Shown: in pieces, positions 26,097 through 35,000 of the stretch
Numbering within the stretch: position 1 is the first letter of the stretch
How the letters are laid out: every line of letters begins with the position of its first letter
Assembly: GCF_001885585.1 (NCBI RefSeq)
Contig: NZ_LSRP01000092.1
Location: 1 to 50,621, forward strand
Source: Pararhizobium antarcticum
Lineage (GTDB): Bacteria; Pseudomonadota; Alphaproteobacteria; Rhizobiales; Rhizobiaceae
Length of the DNA: 50,621 nucleotides
Direction: 5' to 3'
Made by a program: the position numbers and the translations under genes
The notes under the pieces: generated by a model
What the model was told of the DNA's origin: nothing
The model's database searches: none
The model's input: only the letters and a program-made list of their open reading frames with translations

Positions 26097-27193
26097 TGGG
26101 CCGGATTTTAAAGGAAAAAGACGTCGAGGCTGCGGTCAGGGGCGGGTCCGTCTATGCCGCTGGCGGTGGTGGCTGGGCCGATCACGGCCGCATGCTCGGT
26201 TACGCCGCCGTCTCGATCGGCAAGCCTGAGCTGGTCTCGATCGACGAGCTTTCCGACGACGACTGGGTGGCGACCGCAGCCGCAATCGGCGCGCCTGCCT
26301 CGACGACAGCATGGGAAATGCGCGGCGTCGATTACGTCAAGGCGGTCGAACTCCTACAAGACGCGCTGGGCGAAAAGCTGTCGGCGCTGATGGTCGGGCA
26401 GAACGGCAAGTCCTCGACGCTGAATGGCTGGCTGCCATCGGCCATTCTCGGCACCAAGGTGCTGGATGCCGTCGGCGACATGCGGGCGCATCCGACAGGC
26501 GACATGGGCTCGATCGGCATGGCCGGCTCGCCCGAACCGATGATCCAGACTGCTGTTGGCGGCAATCGCGACGCGAACCGCTACATCGAACTCGTGGTGC
26601 GCGGTGCGACCGCCAAGGTCTCGCCGATCCTGCGCACCGCCTCCGACATGTCCGGCGGCTTCATCGCCTCCTGCCGCAATCCGCTGCGGGCCTCCTATGT
26701 GCGAAACAACGCGGCACTCGGCGGCATCTCGCTCGCCCTGACTCTGGGTGAGGCGATCATCGCTGCGGAAGGCAGGGGCGGCAGCGCCATTATCGAGACG
26801 ATCGCGAAGACCACCAGGGGCACGATCCTGGCCGAAGGCGTGATCACGGACAAATCCGTCGTCTACACCAGGGAAGCCTTCGATATCGGCACGGTTTCCC
26901 TCGGCAAGGGCGATGACTCCACGGTACTCCACATCATGAACGAATACATGGCTGTCGAGGATGCCGGCGGCACGCGGCTTGCGACCTTCCCGGACGTCAT
27001 CACCACATTGTCGCCGGAGGGTGAGCCGCTCAGCGTCGGGCAATTGCAGGTCGGCATGACGATTTTCGTGCTGCATGTGCCGAAGACGGTCATTCCGCTG
27101 GCGTCCAGCGTTCTCGATCCGAGCGTCTATCCATCGGTGGAGAAGGCGATGGGGATCGAGCTGGCGCGGTATGCACTTTCACCCTCGCCCTGA
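26096..27193 (+). CDS. DUF917-family protein, likely thiohydantoin desulfurase
   Basis: A 365-residue DUF917-type protein. The N-terminus 'LKEKDVEAAVRGGSVYAAGG' and the following GGWADHGR are characteristic; later blocks are 'GTKVLDAVGDMRAHPTGDMG' and 'TTRGTILAEGVITDKSVVYT'. To my knowledge this Pfam family was renamed after its (S-methyl-)thiohydantoin desulfurase activity, the step that joins the urocanase-like and hydantoinase-like parts of bacterial ergothioneine catabolism. It removes sulfur from 3-(5-oxo-2-thioxoimidazolidin-4-yl)propionate, or methanethiol from its S-methyl form. The start shares bases with the preceding stop (TAATG) and follows CAGGAG. The open frame runs 59 codons upstream inside the previous gene and was not used. 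Confidence 0.85.
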   Translation: MGRILKEKDVEAAVRGGSVYAAGGGGWADHGRMLGYAAVSIGKPELVSIDELSDDDWVATAAAIGAPASTTAWEMRGVDYVKAVELLQDALGEKLSALMVGQNGKSSTLNGWLPSAILGTKVLDAVGDMRAHPTGDMGSIGMAGSPEPMIQTAVGGNRDANRYIELVVRGATAKVSPILRTASDMSGGFIASCRNPLRASYVRNNAALGGISLALTLGEAIIAAEGRGGSAIIETIAKTTRGTILAEGVITDKSVVYTREAFDIGTVSLGKGDDSTVLHIMNEYMAVEDAGGTRLATFPDVITTLSPEGEPLSVGQLQVGMTIFVLHVPKTVIPLASSVLDPSVYPSVEKAMGIELARYALSPSP

Positions 27194-27250
27194 GGGTCGG
27201 GGATACAACTGCAACGCCGCCTGCAAACGTCGCTCTCATGGGATCTCATT

Positions 27251-28912
27251 ATGCCAAAACCCAATTCCCGCCACCCAAATTTTCCCATTCCCGGCGGCCC
27301 GGATCTGCGTGCCAAGGGCTGGCGGCAGGAGGCGTTGCTTCGGTTGCTGGAAAACGTGCTATGCGTCGGCGAGGATCCGGAAAACCTGATTGTCTATGCA
27401 GCACTCGGCAAGGCCGCGCGGAACTGGGCATCCCATAAGGCCATCGTCAAGACGCTCATCGAGATGGACGAGGACCAGACGCTGGTGATCCAGTCGGGCA
27501 AGCCGGTGGCGCTGCTCAAGACCCATGCGAAGGCGCCGCTTGTCATCATGGCCAATTGCAACATCGTCGGGCAATGGGCAAAGGCCGAGGTGTTCTATGA
27601 GCTGGAGCGGCAGGGGCTGATCTGCTGGGGCGGGCTGACGGCCGGTGCCTGGCAATATATCGGCAGCCAGGGCGTCATCCAGGGCACCTATGAAATCTTC
27701 ATGCGGATCGCCGAAAATCGCTTCGGTGGCGATCTCTCCGGCCGCTTCATCCTGACGGCCGGTCTTGGCGGCATGGGCGGCGCGCAGCCGCTCGCTGGCC
27801 GCATGGCGGGGGCGGCGATCCTCTGCATCGACATCGATGCCGAGCGTGCGGAGAAACGAAAAGCCATCGGCTATCTCGAACATGTCGCACCCGATCTCGA
27901 TGCGGCGCTGGCGATGATCGATCAGGCCGTGAAGGAAAAGCGCGCGACCTCGATCGGGCTTGTCGGTAATGCAGCGGTGATCTACCCGGAAATCGCCAAG
28001 CGCGGCATCGTGCCGGACATTGTTACCGATCAGACCTCGGCCCATGATCTTGTCTACGGTTATGTGCCAAAAGGCATGAGCCTGCAGGAAGTCAGGCGCC
28101 TTCGCGTCGACGGGCAGGGCCAGTTGATGGCCGCCAGCCGCGCCTCGATCGTCGATCACGTCAAGGCGATGCTCGAATTCCAGGCCAAGGGTGCGGAAGT
28201 CTTCGACAATGGCAATCTCATCCGCACCCATGCCCGCGACGGCGGTGTCGCCAATGCCTTCGACATTCCGATCTTCACCGAAGCCTATCTCCGGCCGCTG
28301 TTTGCTCGTGCGATCGGGCCGTTCCGCTGGATGGCGCTGTCGGGCGAGGAGAGCGACATTGCCCGCATCGACGATCTTTTGCTGGAAATGTTTCCGGACA
28401 ACAGGATCGTCACCAACTGGATCCGGCTGGCGCGGGCGCATGTGCCGTTCGAAGGGCTACCGGCCCGCATCGCCTGGCTCGGCCATGGGGAGCGCACTGC
28501 GTTGGCCGTTGCCGTCAATGCGCTCGTCGCTTCAGGAGAGCTCAAAGGCCCGATCGCCTTTTCCCGCGATCATCTCGACGCCGGCGCCATGGCGCATCCC
28601 AACATCATGACCGAGCGCATGAAGGACGGCTCAGACGCCATCGCCGACTGGCCGCTGCTCGACGCGATGCTGCTTTGCTCATCGATGGCCGATCTGGTCG
28701 TCGTGCATTCCGGCGGTGGCGGGTATGCCGGCTACATGACCAGTTGCGGCGTGACTGTGGTTGCCGATGGCACTGCAGATGGCGCGGAACGGCTCAGCCA
28801 TGCACTGACCAACGACACGGCGCTTGGCGTCATCCGCTATGCGGATGCGGGATATGAAGAGTCGCTGGACGAGATCGCGAAGAAGGGGATCGGGTATGTG
28901 GCTGTGGGATGA
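27251..28912 (+). CDS. Urocanase homologue, likely thiourocanate hydratase
   Basis: A 553-residue NAD-dependent hydratase of the HutU family. Strongly conserved parts: TLVIQSGKPVALLKTH (78-92), 'YIGSQGVIQGTYEIF' (136-150), GLGGMGGAQP (171-180, NAD site), VTDQTSAHD (258-266), IGPFRWMALSGE (355-366), SRDHLDAG (438-445) and DGSDAIADWPLL (459-470). Differences from true urocanases occur around the substrate site: PARIAWLGHG has Ala408 where urocanases have PARICW, 'IMANCNIVGQWAKAEVF' replaces the ANSNLVP.WATWE block, and DNGNLIRTH replaces YGNNIRQ. This fits the report that thiourocanate hydratases differ from urocanases at the active site. There is no neighbouring HutI. Confidence 0.87.
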   Translation: MPKPNSRHPNFPIPGGPDLRAKGWRQEALLRLLENVLCVGEDPENLIVYAALGKAARNWASHKAIVKTLIEMDEDQTLVIQSGKPVALLKTHAKAPLVIMANCNIVGQWAKAEVFYELERQGLICWGGLTAGAWQYIGSQGVIQGTYEIFMRIAENRFGGDLSGRFILTAGLGGMGGAQPLAGRMAGAAILCIDIDAERAEKRKAIGYLEHVAPDLDAALAMIDQAVKEKRATSIGLVGNAAVIYPEIAKRGIVPDIVTDQTSAHDLVYGYVPKGMSLQEVRRLRVDGQGQLMAASRASIVDHVKAMLEFQAKGAEVFDNGNLIRTHARDGGVANAFDIPIFTEAYLRPLFARAIGPFRWMALSGEESDIARIDDLLLEMFPDNRIVTNWIRLARAHVPFEGLPARIAWLGHGERTALAVAVNALVASGELKGPIAFSRDHLDAGAMAHPNIMTERMKDGSDAIADWPLLDAMLLCSSMADLVVVHSGGGGYAGYMTSCGVTVVADGTADGAERLSHALTNDTALGVIRYADAGYEESLDEIAKKGIGYVAVG

Positions 28913-28919
28913 CACGAAC

Positions 28920-28953
28920 ATCAGGGCCGCGTGTCTGGCGCGGCCCTGATTTT
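28920..28953 (+). terminator. Rho-independent terminator of the ergothioneine-type operon
   Basis: A perfect 12-bp stem, ATCAGGGCCGCG with CGCGGCCCTGAT and a 7-base loop, followed by TTTT. It starts seven bases after the urocanase-homologue stop codon and lies before the convergent ribH2 gene. Confidence 0.9.
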
Positions 28954-28956
28954 GCA

Positions 28957-29460
<504 letters not shown>

Positions 29461-29484
29461 TCAATGATCCCCTTGGGCGAACAC

Positions 29485-29522
29485 GCAGACGCACCATCCC
29501 CGGCAGGGGACAGGTGTTCTGC
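29485..29522 (-). promoter_or_regulatory. Hairpin between riboswitch and ribH2, candidate expression platform
   Basis: On the minus-strand RNA, GCAGAACACC pairs imperfectly with GGTGCGTCTGC around an inner TCCCC/GGGGA stem. It has no following U-run, so control of ribosome access to the AAGGGG just downstream is more likely than termination (inference). Confidence 0.5.
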
Positions 29523-29525
29523 TTG

Positions 29526-29666
29526 CTCTCTTCCATCCGGACTTTAACCGTCGGCTCCGGAATTTGACCGGATCTGCTGACCTCTCCAGCTTGCGACAGA
29601 GAGCGCTCGCGGGCTTCGGGACTTCTCCCGCTACCGCCGGTGGGGAGTTTCACCCCGCCCTGAGAA
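29526..29666 (-). ncRNA. FMN riboswitch (RFN element)
   Basis: Read on the minus strand, the conserved RFN core is present: GGGCGGGGTGAAACTCCCC and ACCGGCGGTAGCGGG near the 5' end, AAGCCCGCGAGCG, GGTCAGCAGATCCGGT, and GGAGCCGACGGTTAAAGTCC followed by GGATGGAAGAGA at the 3' end. The 5' and 3' parts close the multi-branched junction. It lies about 95 bases upstream of ribH2 and accounts for most of the roughly 360-base gap that has no gene. RFN control of a stand-alone ribH2 is known in rhizobia and Brucella. Confidence 0.96.
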
Positions 29667-29789
29667 CGTGCGCCGTTGACTATAGAGATGTCAGGGCGCA
29701 CGTCAAAGGGTGCCGACGACACTGCCAACGAAAAACGCGACAGGTCCATCCTGCCGCGTTCGTCATTCCAGGCATATTTTTCCAAACCG

Positions 29790-30851
29790 CTATTCGCGGA
29801 TGATCAGGAGGTCGCTGGCCGTGAAGCGCAGGGTTACGGTCTCTCCGACCGATGGCGGTGTCAGCCCCGGACTGTTGAACATGTCGAAGGAAATCACCGC
29901 CGTGCCGACTTTCATGCGCGTACGGATGACGGAGCCGAGGAAATTGCTGGTCATTACCTGCCCGACAAGTGCGGTATCACCGTTGGCTCCCTCGACGATC
30001 GAGCCGGCTTCCGGCCGCAGCGCCAGGGAAATCGTATCACCGACCTTCGCGGCCCCAAGCGGTTCTTTCAGCGTGATGGCCTGGTCGCCGATCGAGATGC
30101 GATTGGCGGCGGGATCGATAACCTTGGCCTCGATCAGGTTGAGCGTGCCGACGAAGGAGGCGACGAAGCGGGTCGAGGGGCGATTGTAGATGTCGAAAGG
30201 CGTGCCGATCTGGTCGGCGCGGCCACCATTCATGACCACGATCCGGTCGGAAATCGACAGCGCCTCTTCCTGGTCATGGGTAACGAAGACGGTGGTGATG
30301 CCGAGTTGCTGCTGGATCATGCGGATTTCCTCGCGCAGCGAAACGCGGATCTTGGCATCGAGCGCCGAAAGCGGTTCGTCGAGAAGCAGAACCTGCGGCT
30401 TGGGGGCAAGTGCCCGGGCGAGCGCAACGCGCTGCTGCTGGCCGCCTGACAGCTGGAAGGGATAGCGATTGCCGAGATCCGGCAGGCCGATCAGCTTCAG
30501 CATTTCGGCGACCCGGTTGTCAGCCTCCGAGCCGGCAATGCCCTTGACCTTGAGGCCGAAGCCGACGTTCTGGGCGACCGTCAGGTTGGGAAACAGGGCA
30601 TAGGCCTGGAACACCATACCGATATTGCGCTGGTTCGGCCGTTTGGAGACGACATCCTTGCCATCGATGAGGATCGCGCCGGAGGACGATGTCTCGAAGC
30701 CCGCGACCATGCGCAGCACGGTTGTCTTGCCGCAGCCGGACGGGCCGAGCAGCGAGATGAACTCACCTTTTTCGATCGCGAGGTTGAAGTCCTTCACAAC
30801 CCGGTTCTGTCCGAAGACCTTTTCCAGATTCTTGATGTCGAGAAAAGCCAT
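29790..30851 (-). CDS. ABC transporter ATP-binding protein (PotA/FbpC type)
   Basis: ATPase of 353 residues: Walker A GPSGCGKTT, signature LSGGQQQRVALARAL, Walker B VLLLDEPLSALD, and a C-terminal TOBE-like domain from about residue 285. It is the last gene of a four-gene importer operon, and its ATG overlaps the stop of the upstream permease gene (TAATG). The open frame upstream of MAFLDIK was not used because that region codes for the permease. Family members serve polyamine, ferric-iron and aminoethylphosphonate importers. Confidence 0.93.
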   Translation of the reverse strand: MAFLDIKNLEKVFGQNRVVKDFNLAIEKGEFISLLGPSGCGKTTVLRMVAGFETSSSGAILIDGKDVVSKRPNQRNIGMVFQAYALFPNLTVAQNVGFGLKVKGIAGSEADNRVAEMLKLIGLPDLGNRYPFQLSGGQQQRVALARALAPKPQVLLLDEPLSALDAKIRVSLREEIRMIQQQLGITTVFVTHDQEEALSISDRIVVMNGGRADQIGTPFDIYNRPSTRFVASFVGTLNLIEAKVIDPAANRISIGDQAITLKEPLGAAKVGDTISLALRPEAGSIVEGANGDTALVGQVMTSNFLGSVIRTRMKVGTAVISFDMFNSPGLTPPSVGETVTLRFTASDLLIIRE

Positions 30852-31633
30852 TAGCGTTGTGCTCTCGTGTGTTTGGAGAAACGGGTAACCAGCTGGATCA
30901 GGCCCATGCAGGCCCATGTGATGCCAAAGGCGATGACGGCGAGGGCTGCGGGTTCATAGGCCCGGTTGGCGCCGAGAAGCTGCATGTAGGGGCCGAAGGC
31001 CGGGCGGTTGAGCAGGGCAGCCATGGTGAACTCGCCGATGACGATCGCGAAGGTCAGGAAGGCGCCGGAGAGGACCGCGACCAGCACGTTGGGCAGGATG
31101 ATGCGCGACAGGATGGTGATCCAGCCGGCCCCCAGGCTTTGTGCCGCTTCGGTCAGCGTCGTCACATCGATGGTACGCAACCCGGTATCGACTGCCCTGT
31201 ACATATAGGGCAGGGCGAGCGTCGCATAACCGAACATCAACAGGAGGTTGGTGCCCGTGGTCGTGCCGGTCAGAGGCAGCCAGCTCGAAGTGTTGTAGAG
31301 GCGGATATAGCCGAAGACGATGACGATCGCCGGGATGACCAGCGGCAGGAGCGTGACGAACTCGATATAGGGCCGAAGACCCGGCATCTTGAGGCGCACC
31401 CAATAGGCCGTGGGCACGATCAGGAAGATGCCGAAGAGGATGGTGAAAAGCGCCATCATCACCGAAAACCCGAAGGTTTCCTGGAATTTCGGATCCGCCA
31501 GCACCCGCGCATAGGCGTCGAAGGAATATTCGCCGCGCCGCATTTTCAAGGAAAAATTGGTCATGCCGATCAGCGGCAGGAAGAAGTAGAGCAGCCCGAA
31601 TGTCAGCGCGCCCCAAGCCCAGATGCGCTTCAT
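30851..31633 (-). CDS. ABC transporter permease (PotC-like)
   Basis: Membrane protein of 260 residues with about six transmembrane segments and the EAA loop 'EAAQSLGAGWITILSRIILP'. The ATG was chosen because it overlaps the upstream permease stop as ATGA and AAAGG lies eight bases before it; a GTG three codons earlier is also possible. It forms the channel with the second permease of the operon. Confidence 0.9.
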   Translation of the reverse strand: MKRIWAWGALTFGLLYFFLPLIGMTNFSLKMRRGEYSFDAYARVLADPKFQETFGFSVMMALFTILFGIFLIVPTAYWVRLKMPGLRPYIEFVTLLPLVIPAIVIVFGYIRLYNTSSWLPLTGTTTGTNLLLMFGYATLALPYMYRAVDTGLRTIDVTTLTEAAQSLGAGWITILSRIILPNVLVAVLSGAFLTFAIVIGEFTMAALLNRPAFGPYMQLLGANRAYEPAALAVIAFGITWACMGLIQLVTRFSKHTRAQR

Positions 31634-32535
31634 TTCAGCCACCTTTCGCTGCGCGCGCGCAGCCAGATATAGAGTGTGTTGGCAATGCCGGTGATGACGA
31701 TCATGCCGAAGGCGAGGGCATAGCCCAGATGGGGATCGCCCAGAACGTCACCGCGGATCTGCGCAAACAGCAGGATTGGCACGATGTTCAGCGACGAACC
31801 TGTCAGCGCGATGGCAGTGGCGACGGCACCAAAGGCATTGGCGAAGAGAAGCGCCAGCGTGCCGAGCAGAGAAGGAAACAGGATCGGGAAGGCGACCATG
31901 CGCCAGTATTGCGGTCCGCTGGCGCCGAGGATTTCGGCGGCCTCGCGCCATTCGCGCTTCAGGCCGTCGAGCGCCGGTGTGATGATCAGCACCATCAGAG
32001 GGATCTGGAAGAACAGGTAGGTGAGCGTCAGGCCCCAGAAGGACAGAAGGTTGAAGCCGAGCAGCCGCAGGTCAAGCCCAAGCTGGGTCTTCAGGAAGAC
32101 GGTTAGGATGCCGACCGGGCCGAGCGTCGCGAGGAACGCGAAGGCCAGTGGCACGCCGGCGAAGTTGGAGGCGACGCCCGAAAATGTCAGGAGCGGCCCG
32201 CGGATCCATTGCGGCAAGCCGCCGAGAACGACCGCTGCAGAGACACCAAATCCGATGATGCAGCCGAGGATGGCCGAGGCGAGGCTGATCTTGATGGAAA
32301 TCCAGTAGGCCGCCATGATCGAGGGCGTGAACAGGCCGCGGATATTGTCGAGCGTCAGGCTGCCGTCCGGTGTCTGGAAGGCGCCGACCACGATCTTCAT
32401 CGTCGGCATGATCAGAAAAAGCGTAACGAAAATGGCAAATGGCAGGACGCCCAGCCAATTCAGCGGGAGGGTGCGCCGCGTGCGAACCGGCATGGTTACC
32501 GTCGCTGCCGGGACACTGGTTTTGTCGGATTGCAT
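31630..32535 (-). CDS. ABC transporter permease (PotB-like)
   Basis: Membrane protein of 301 residues with a hydrophilic N-terminal tail (about 30 residues), six or so membrane segments and the EAA loop 'EAAEILGASGPQYWRMVAFP'. It overlaps the second permease gene by four bases. A strong hairpin lies between it and the binding-protein gene upstream, which likely sets a lower expression level for the membrane parts. Confidence 0.9.
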   Translation of the reverse strand: MQSDKTSVPAATVTMPVRTRRTLPLNWLGVLPFAIFVTLFLIMPTMKIVVGAFQTPDGSLTLDNIRGLFTPSIMAAYWISIKISLASAILGCIIGFGVSAAVVLGGLPQWIRGPLLTFSGVASNFAGVPLAFAFLATLGPVGILTVFLKTQLGLDLRLLGFNLLSFWGLTLTYLFFQIPLMVLIITPALDGLKREWREAAEILGASGPQYWRMVAFPILFPSLLGTLALLFANAFGAVATAIALTGSSLNIVPILLFAQIRGDVLGDPHLGYALAFGMIVITGIANTLYIWLRARSERWLK

Positions 32536-32582
32536 CCTGTGGGTTCTCCGGCCGGACTACGGCGTGACCTGTTCAAGCGAAA

Positions 32583-32611
32583 CCCGTCCCGGCCGATGCG
32601 GCCGGGACGGG
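32583..32611. terminator. Strong intra-operon hairpin between binding-protein and permease genes
   Basis: A perfect 12-bp GC stem, CCCGTCCCGGCC with GGCCGGGACGGG, and a 5-base loop lies 16 bases after the binding-protein stop (minus strand). There is no T-run. Hairpins in this place commonly stabilise binding-protein mRNA or partly stop transcription. Confidence 0.6.
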
Positions 32612-32627
32612 GTCATTGACGGGACGA

Positions 32628-33734
32628 TTACTGGACGTTTGCGCCCACGACCTTGTCCCAGCCGCCGGTGACGGCAGCCTTGTTGGCGTCGACTTCTTCC
32701 AGGGTCGGGAAGTAGGCGGCAGCGTAGGACTCAGCCGGCGGCAGCTTGTCGAGCAGTTCCTGCGGGATCTTGCCGGCAGCGGCCATCGCGTTGAAGCGCG
32801 CCGGGTGGCAATAGCCCTTCAGCCAAGCAAGCTGGCCTTCGTCCGAATAGAGGTATTCCATCCAGAGCTTGGCAGCGTTCGGGTGCGGCGCATAGGCCGA
32901 GATCGCCTGAACGTAGACGCCGGCGAGGACGCCCTTGGTCGGAACGACGACTTCAACCGGCGGATTGCCGGCCAGCGTGTCCTTGGCGGCCAGGGCATTG
33001 TAGTCCCACATCACGATGATCGGGGTTGCGCCCTGAGCCAGCGTGCCCGACTTGCCGATAACCGGAACGAAATTGCCGGCCTTGTTCAGTTCGCCGAAAT
33101 AGCTCAGGCCAGCTTCGCCTGCTGCCTGGCCGGCGGCTGCACCGCTGGCAAGGCCAGCTGCGAGAACGCCGAGGATGGCCTGGTTGGAGGCGCGCGGATC
33201 CCCGGCGAGAGCAACCTGACCGGCATATTCCGGCTTCAGCAGATCGGACCAGTCCTTCGGGGTGTTGGCCACGAGGTCCTTGTTCACGAGCAGCGACATG
33301 ACGCCGTAATAATCGCCATACCAGTGACCGTCGGCATCCTTGATGGTATCCGGAATTTCGTCCCAGGTGGAGACCTTGTAAGGCTGGGTCAGGCCTTCGG
33401 CCTTCATCTGCGGACCGAAGGCGAGACCGACGTCGACGACGTCAGGTGCCTGCGGACCCTTGTTGTCCTTGTTGGCCTTGATGGCTTCGACTTCGTCGGC
33501 CGAGCCGGCGTCCGGGTTCAGTTCGTTGACGGTGATTTCCGGATATTTGGCCTTGAAGCCTGCGATGACGCCGCCGTAGCCGCACCAGTCGTGGGGCAGC
33601 GCGATGGTCGTCAGATTGCCTTCAGCCTTGGCAGCGGCAATCAGTTCGGCGCTTGGCTCGGCGGATGCGATGGCCGTCGAAGCGACGATCATGGCTGTCG
33701 AAAGTGAAAGCAGGCGGCGCATATGTGACATCAT
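32628..33734 (-). CDS. ABC transporter substrate-binding protein (PotD/AfuA-like)
   Basis: Periplasmic binding protein of 368 residues with a Sec signal (MRRLLSLSTAMIVASTAIASA|EP). The mature N-terminus 'LTTIALPHDWCGYGGVIAGF' and DVVDVGLAFGPQMK resemble the extracellular solute-binding family that serves iron, polyamine and aminoethylphosphonate importers. AAGGAG lies seven bases before the first of two tandem ATGs. It is the first gene of the importer operon, 218 bases below the RpiR-type regulator gene on the same strand. The ligand is unknown. Confidence 0.88.
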   Translation of the reverse strand: MMSHMRRLLSLSTAMIVASTAIASAEPSAELIAAAKAEGNLTTIALPHDWCGYGGVIAGFKAKYPEITVNELNPDAGSADEVEAIKANKDNKGPQAPDVVDVGLAFGPQMKAEGLTQPYKVSTWDEIPDTIKDADGHWYGDYYGVMSLLVNKDLVANTPKDWSDLLKPEYAGQVALAGDPRASNQAILGVLAAGLASGAAAGQAAGEAGLSYFGELNKAGNFVPVIGKSGTLAQGATPIIVMWDYNALAAKDTLAGNPPVEVVVPTKGVLAGVYVQAISAYAPHPNAAKLWMEYLYSDEGQLAWLKGYCHPARFNAMAAAGKIPQELLDKLPPAESYAAAYFPTLEEVDANKAAVTGGWDKVVGANVQ

Positions 33735-33952
33735 TGGTCTTCTCCTTTTGGTTATTTCAGTCAGTTTCGATGAAGCTGATACTGGGGTCCGATGAAGCTT
33801 ATGTGACAGGAGGTGTTTCCGCGCGACGGCTGGATCTTTCCCGGAACATATTCATTTCATTCTCAAAATTCTGATCCACAAGATTGTGGACCTTTCTCCT
33901 TGTCGTCCTATCCGGCCGCATTTTCGCGCGTCCGGTTCCTGCCGTACTCCTC

Positions 33953-34831
33953 CTAAAGCGGCTTTCGAAAAAGTCGGGTTGAATCGAACAGGGCCTCGAG
34001 CGTCTTCATCCTGTCGCGTGTCTCTTCCCAGATCGAACTCTGCACGGCTTCGATCAGGGCCTCCACGGCAAACAGCGTGACAACAGAACTGTCCCAGGCC
34101 GACGGTGCCTCGATCTGGATCCGGAAGATGCGGCGCGCCGATTTGGCGACCGGTGAACTCCACTGGTCCGTGAACAGGATGATTTCGACGCCGCGGTCTT
34201 TTGCGATCTTGGCGAGCGTTTCCATTTCCAGTTCATAGCGGCGGATGTCGAAGATGATCAGGACGTCGCCCTGTTTCATGTCCAGCACGTAATGTGGCCA
34301 GGAGCTGGAGTTCGAGGCGATCTGCGTGACCCCCGAGCGGATGACCTGCAGATGCGTGAAGAAATAGTCGGCCAGCGCCCGGGTGATGCGACCGCCAACG
34401 ATATAGATGTTGCGCTTGCGGTCGGCGATCAGGGTGGCGGCGCCGTCGAATTCCTGCGTCTCGATCTGCGCCAAAGTGTTGCGCATATTGTTCATGATGG
34501 CATCGGCGAAGCGGTTGAGGATATGGGTGCCCGGCGCGTTCGCCGCCCAGCGGTCATGTTTGCTGATCGGGTTCGAGATCGTCGCTTCCAGTTCCTGGTG
34601 CAGATGCGACTGGAAATCGGGAAAACCGCGAAATCCCAGCTTCTGCACCATGCGCGCAACCGTCGGCGTCGAGACACGGGCATTTTCGGCAACCGTCGTG
34701 ATGCTGCCGAGCCCGGACACCGGATAATTGTCGAGAAGCATCTCAGCCAGCTGTTTCTCGGCGCGGGTGAGCGTCGTGAAACGGGCGCTGATCACATCCG
34801 ACACCGTCATGGAGGTGGCGACGTTGGTCAA
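33953..34831 (-). CDS. RpiR/MurR-family transcriptional regulator with SIS domain
   Basis: Regulator of 292 residues. The N-terminal HTH_6 domain (about 10-85) contains 'LTRAEKQLAEMLLDNYPVSG' and 'ARVSTPTVARMVQKLGFRGF'. The SIS phosphosugar-binding fold (about 125-255) contains IYIVGGRITRALADYF and 'GDVLIIFDIRRYELEMETLA'. RpiR proteins usually sense phosphosugars, although in alpha-proteobacteria many sit beside amine or amino-acid uptake genes. It is upstream of, and in line with, the ABC importer and divergent from the amidohydrolase gene that starts the next cluster. It could control either (inference). Confidence 0.9.
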   Translation of the reverse strand: MTNVATSMTVSDVISARFTTLTRAEKQLAEMLLDNYPVSGLGSITTVAENARVSTPTVARMVQKLGFRGFPDFQSHLHQELEATISNPISKHDRWAANAPGTHILNRFADAIMNNMRNTLAQIETQEFDGAATLIADRKRNIYIVGGRITRALADYFFTHLQVIRSGVTQIASNSSSWPHYVLDMKQGDVLIIFDIRRYELEMETLAKIAKDRGVEIILFTDQWSSPVAKSARRIFRIQIEAPSAWDSSVVTLFAVEALIEAVQSSIWEETRDRMKTLEALFDSTRLFRKPL

Positions 34832-35000
34832 TTTTATTCCCCTGAAGCCGATCTACGCCAGCTTTGTGACAGATTAAACATCGCTGTCACAATTCGAGTC
34901 AATCGGTTTTTTGAAGAGATCGTTTCAGATTTCGATTGACAGAGGGGCATTCGTGAAGAATTCTTTTCACTAATGAAACATTAAGCGTAGTGGTGCGGGT

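Noticed and set aside
21865-28912. Reading the operon as a histidine utilisation (hut) locus
   Set aside because: The lyase lacks the MIO triad, there is no HutI, HutF or HutC, and the hydantoinase, carbamoylase and DUF917 genes have no place in the hut route.
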